Source: Alphaproteobacteria bacterium (lineage in GTDB: Bacteria; Pseudomonadota; Alphaproteobacteria; JAEULC01). From it: a stretch of DNA of 6,451 bases. A program made the position numbers and the translations under genes. Under the pieces are notes generated by a model. That model had not been told where the DNA came from and ran no database searches. It saw only the letters and a list, made by a program, of their open reading frames with translations. Below, piece after piece: positions 5,829 to 6,451 of this stretch (positions are counted from its first letter, which is position 1; every line of letters begins with the position of its first letter). Location of the stretch: contig JADZDN010000248.1 in assembly GCA_020851015.1 (NCBI GenBank), positions 1-6,451 of the forward strand. Reading direction: 5' to 3'.

Positions 5829-6451
5829 CTAGCGTCCGGGTATCCAGTCCGTTCCCGCCAACGGCACCCGCGCCATGGCCGCCGCCTCCACGGTCAGCGC
5901 CACCATATCCTCGGGCTCGAGATTGCGCAGGTGGCTCTTGCCGCAGGCCCGGGCCAGGGTCTGCGCCTCCATGACCATCGTCGAGAGATAGTTGCGCAAG
6001 AGCCGCGCCCCCTGTTCGGGCGGCAGCCGGGCCTGCAACTCGTCGATCTGGGTGGTGATGCCCACGGGGCACTTGCCGGTGTGGCAGTGGTGACAAAAGC
6101 CGGGCGCGGTGCCGAGCCTGGCGTAGTCCTCGGGATAGACGGGCTTGTTGCAACCCATTGCGATCAGCGCCGCCGTGCCGATCGACACGGCATCGGCGCC
6201 CAGCGCCATCGCCTTGGCCAGGTCGGCGCCCGTGCGGATGCCGCCCGACACGATCAGCTGCACCTTGCGGTGCATGTCGAGTTCCTTCAGCGCGTCGACC
6301 GCCAGGCGCACCGCCGGCAACGTCGGAATGCCGGCGTTCTCGATGAACGTGTCCTGCGTCGCCGCCGTGCCGCCCTGCATGCCGTCCAGCACGATCACGT
6401 CGGCGCCCGCCTTGACGCACAGCGCCACGTCGTAGGCCACGCGGGTCGCGC
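5829..6451 (-). CDS. glxD: FMN-binding glutamate synthase-family protein (GlxD/MgsC-like), C-terminal half, 5' end beyond window
   Basis: The frame is open to the right edge; 206 residues are visible, roughly the second half of a family member of about 440. The family is the FMN- and Fe-S-binding domain of glutamate synthase as a separate subunit. It moves nitrogen from a glutaminase-type partner to a keto acid, or makes N-methylglutamate in the Mgs complex. Visible are the barrel motifs VLDGMQGGTAATQD (20-33), the phosphate-binding strand VSGGIRTGAD (67-76) and ALGADAVSIGTA (82-93). The cluster cysteines are in CHHCHTGKCPVG (Cys119, 122, 127; C-x2-C-x4-C, tighter than the C-x5-C-x4-C I recall for GltB). 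The TAG stop lies 43 bases before the synthetase ATG, supporting an operon. The GTG at 6440 is internal, because family-like residues (Ala-Thr-Arg) precede it. GlxD and MgsC cannot be separated here. Confidence 0.9.
   Translation of the reverse strand, partial: ATRVAYDVALCVKAGADVIVLDGMQGGTAATQDTFIENAGIPTLPAVRLAVDALKELDMHRKVQLIVSGGIRTGADLAKAMALGADAVSIGTAALIAMGCNKPVYPEDYARLGTAPGFCHHCHTGKCPVGITTQIDELQARLPPEQGARLLRNYLSTMVMEAQTLARACGKSHLRNLEPEDMVALTVEAAAMARVPLAGTDWIPGR

Noticed and set aside
5072..5974. A 300-codon + strand frame antisense to the synthetase and the glxD end.
   Set aside because: It has no motifs and ends in low-complexity Pro/Ser sequence arising from the C-rich gap. It is antisense to well-supported genes.

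Overview
The window is GC-rich chromosomal DNA whose gene content points to an alphaproteobacterium. The glutamine synthetase is of the type III (GlnT-like) kind known from rhizobia, and it sits directly behind an FMN-binding glutamate synthase-like gene, as I remember it doing in the Sinorhizobium glx-glnT locus. I see no tRNA, rRNA, CRISPR array, insertion sequence or phage gene.

Layout, left to right. (1) The 3' three-quarters of a gamma-glutamyltransferase-family Ntn hydrolase lies on the + strand (1-1359) and includes the catalytic Thr. (2) A 236-base gap between convergent genes is filled by a dense set of nested inverted repeats (about 1393-1545). (3) An intact 891-residue ABC exporter-like protein lies on the - strand (1596-4271). 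Its ATPase domain is abnormally long and has lost nearly every canonical catalytic residue. (4) A roughly 200-base spacer (4272-4478) carries small hairpins and a LacI-type operator-like palindrome. (5) A type III glutamine synthetase / gamma-glutamylmethylamide synthetase gene lies on the - strand (4479-5785) and is broken by one missing base near 4772. (6) A 43-base gap forms a six-tract G-quadruplex motif running right up to the synthetase start codon. (7) The C-terminal half of a GlxD/MgsC-like FMN and Fe-S glutamate synthase domain lies on the - strand and runs off the right edge (5829-6451).

The right-hand pair reads as the end of a - strand operon (glxD-glnT, or mgsC-gmaS in methylamine users). 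The synthetase would make glutamine or a gamma-glutamyl-alkylamide, and the glutamate synthase-like protein would transfer its nitrogen. The GGT-like enzyme at the left also acts on gamma-glutamyl or related amide bonds, but it is convergent and any functional link is inference. The most unusual object is the ABC protein. Within one NBD it carries three copies of the segment that normally follows the Q-loop, and it has D for S/T in Walker A, G for the Q-loop Gln, A-D for the Walker B D-E, and Q for the H-loop His. The open reading frame is nevertheless intact. That combination suggests a specialised ATP-binding or regulatory role rather than decay.
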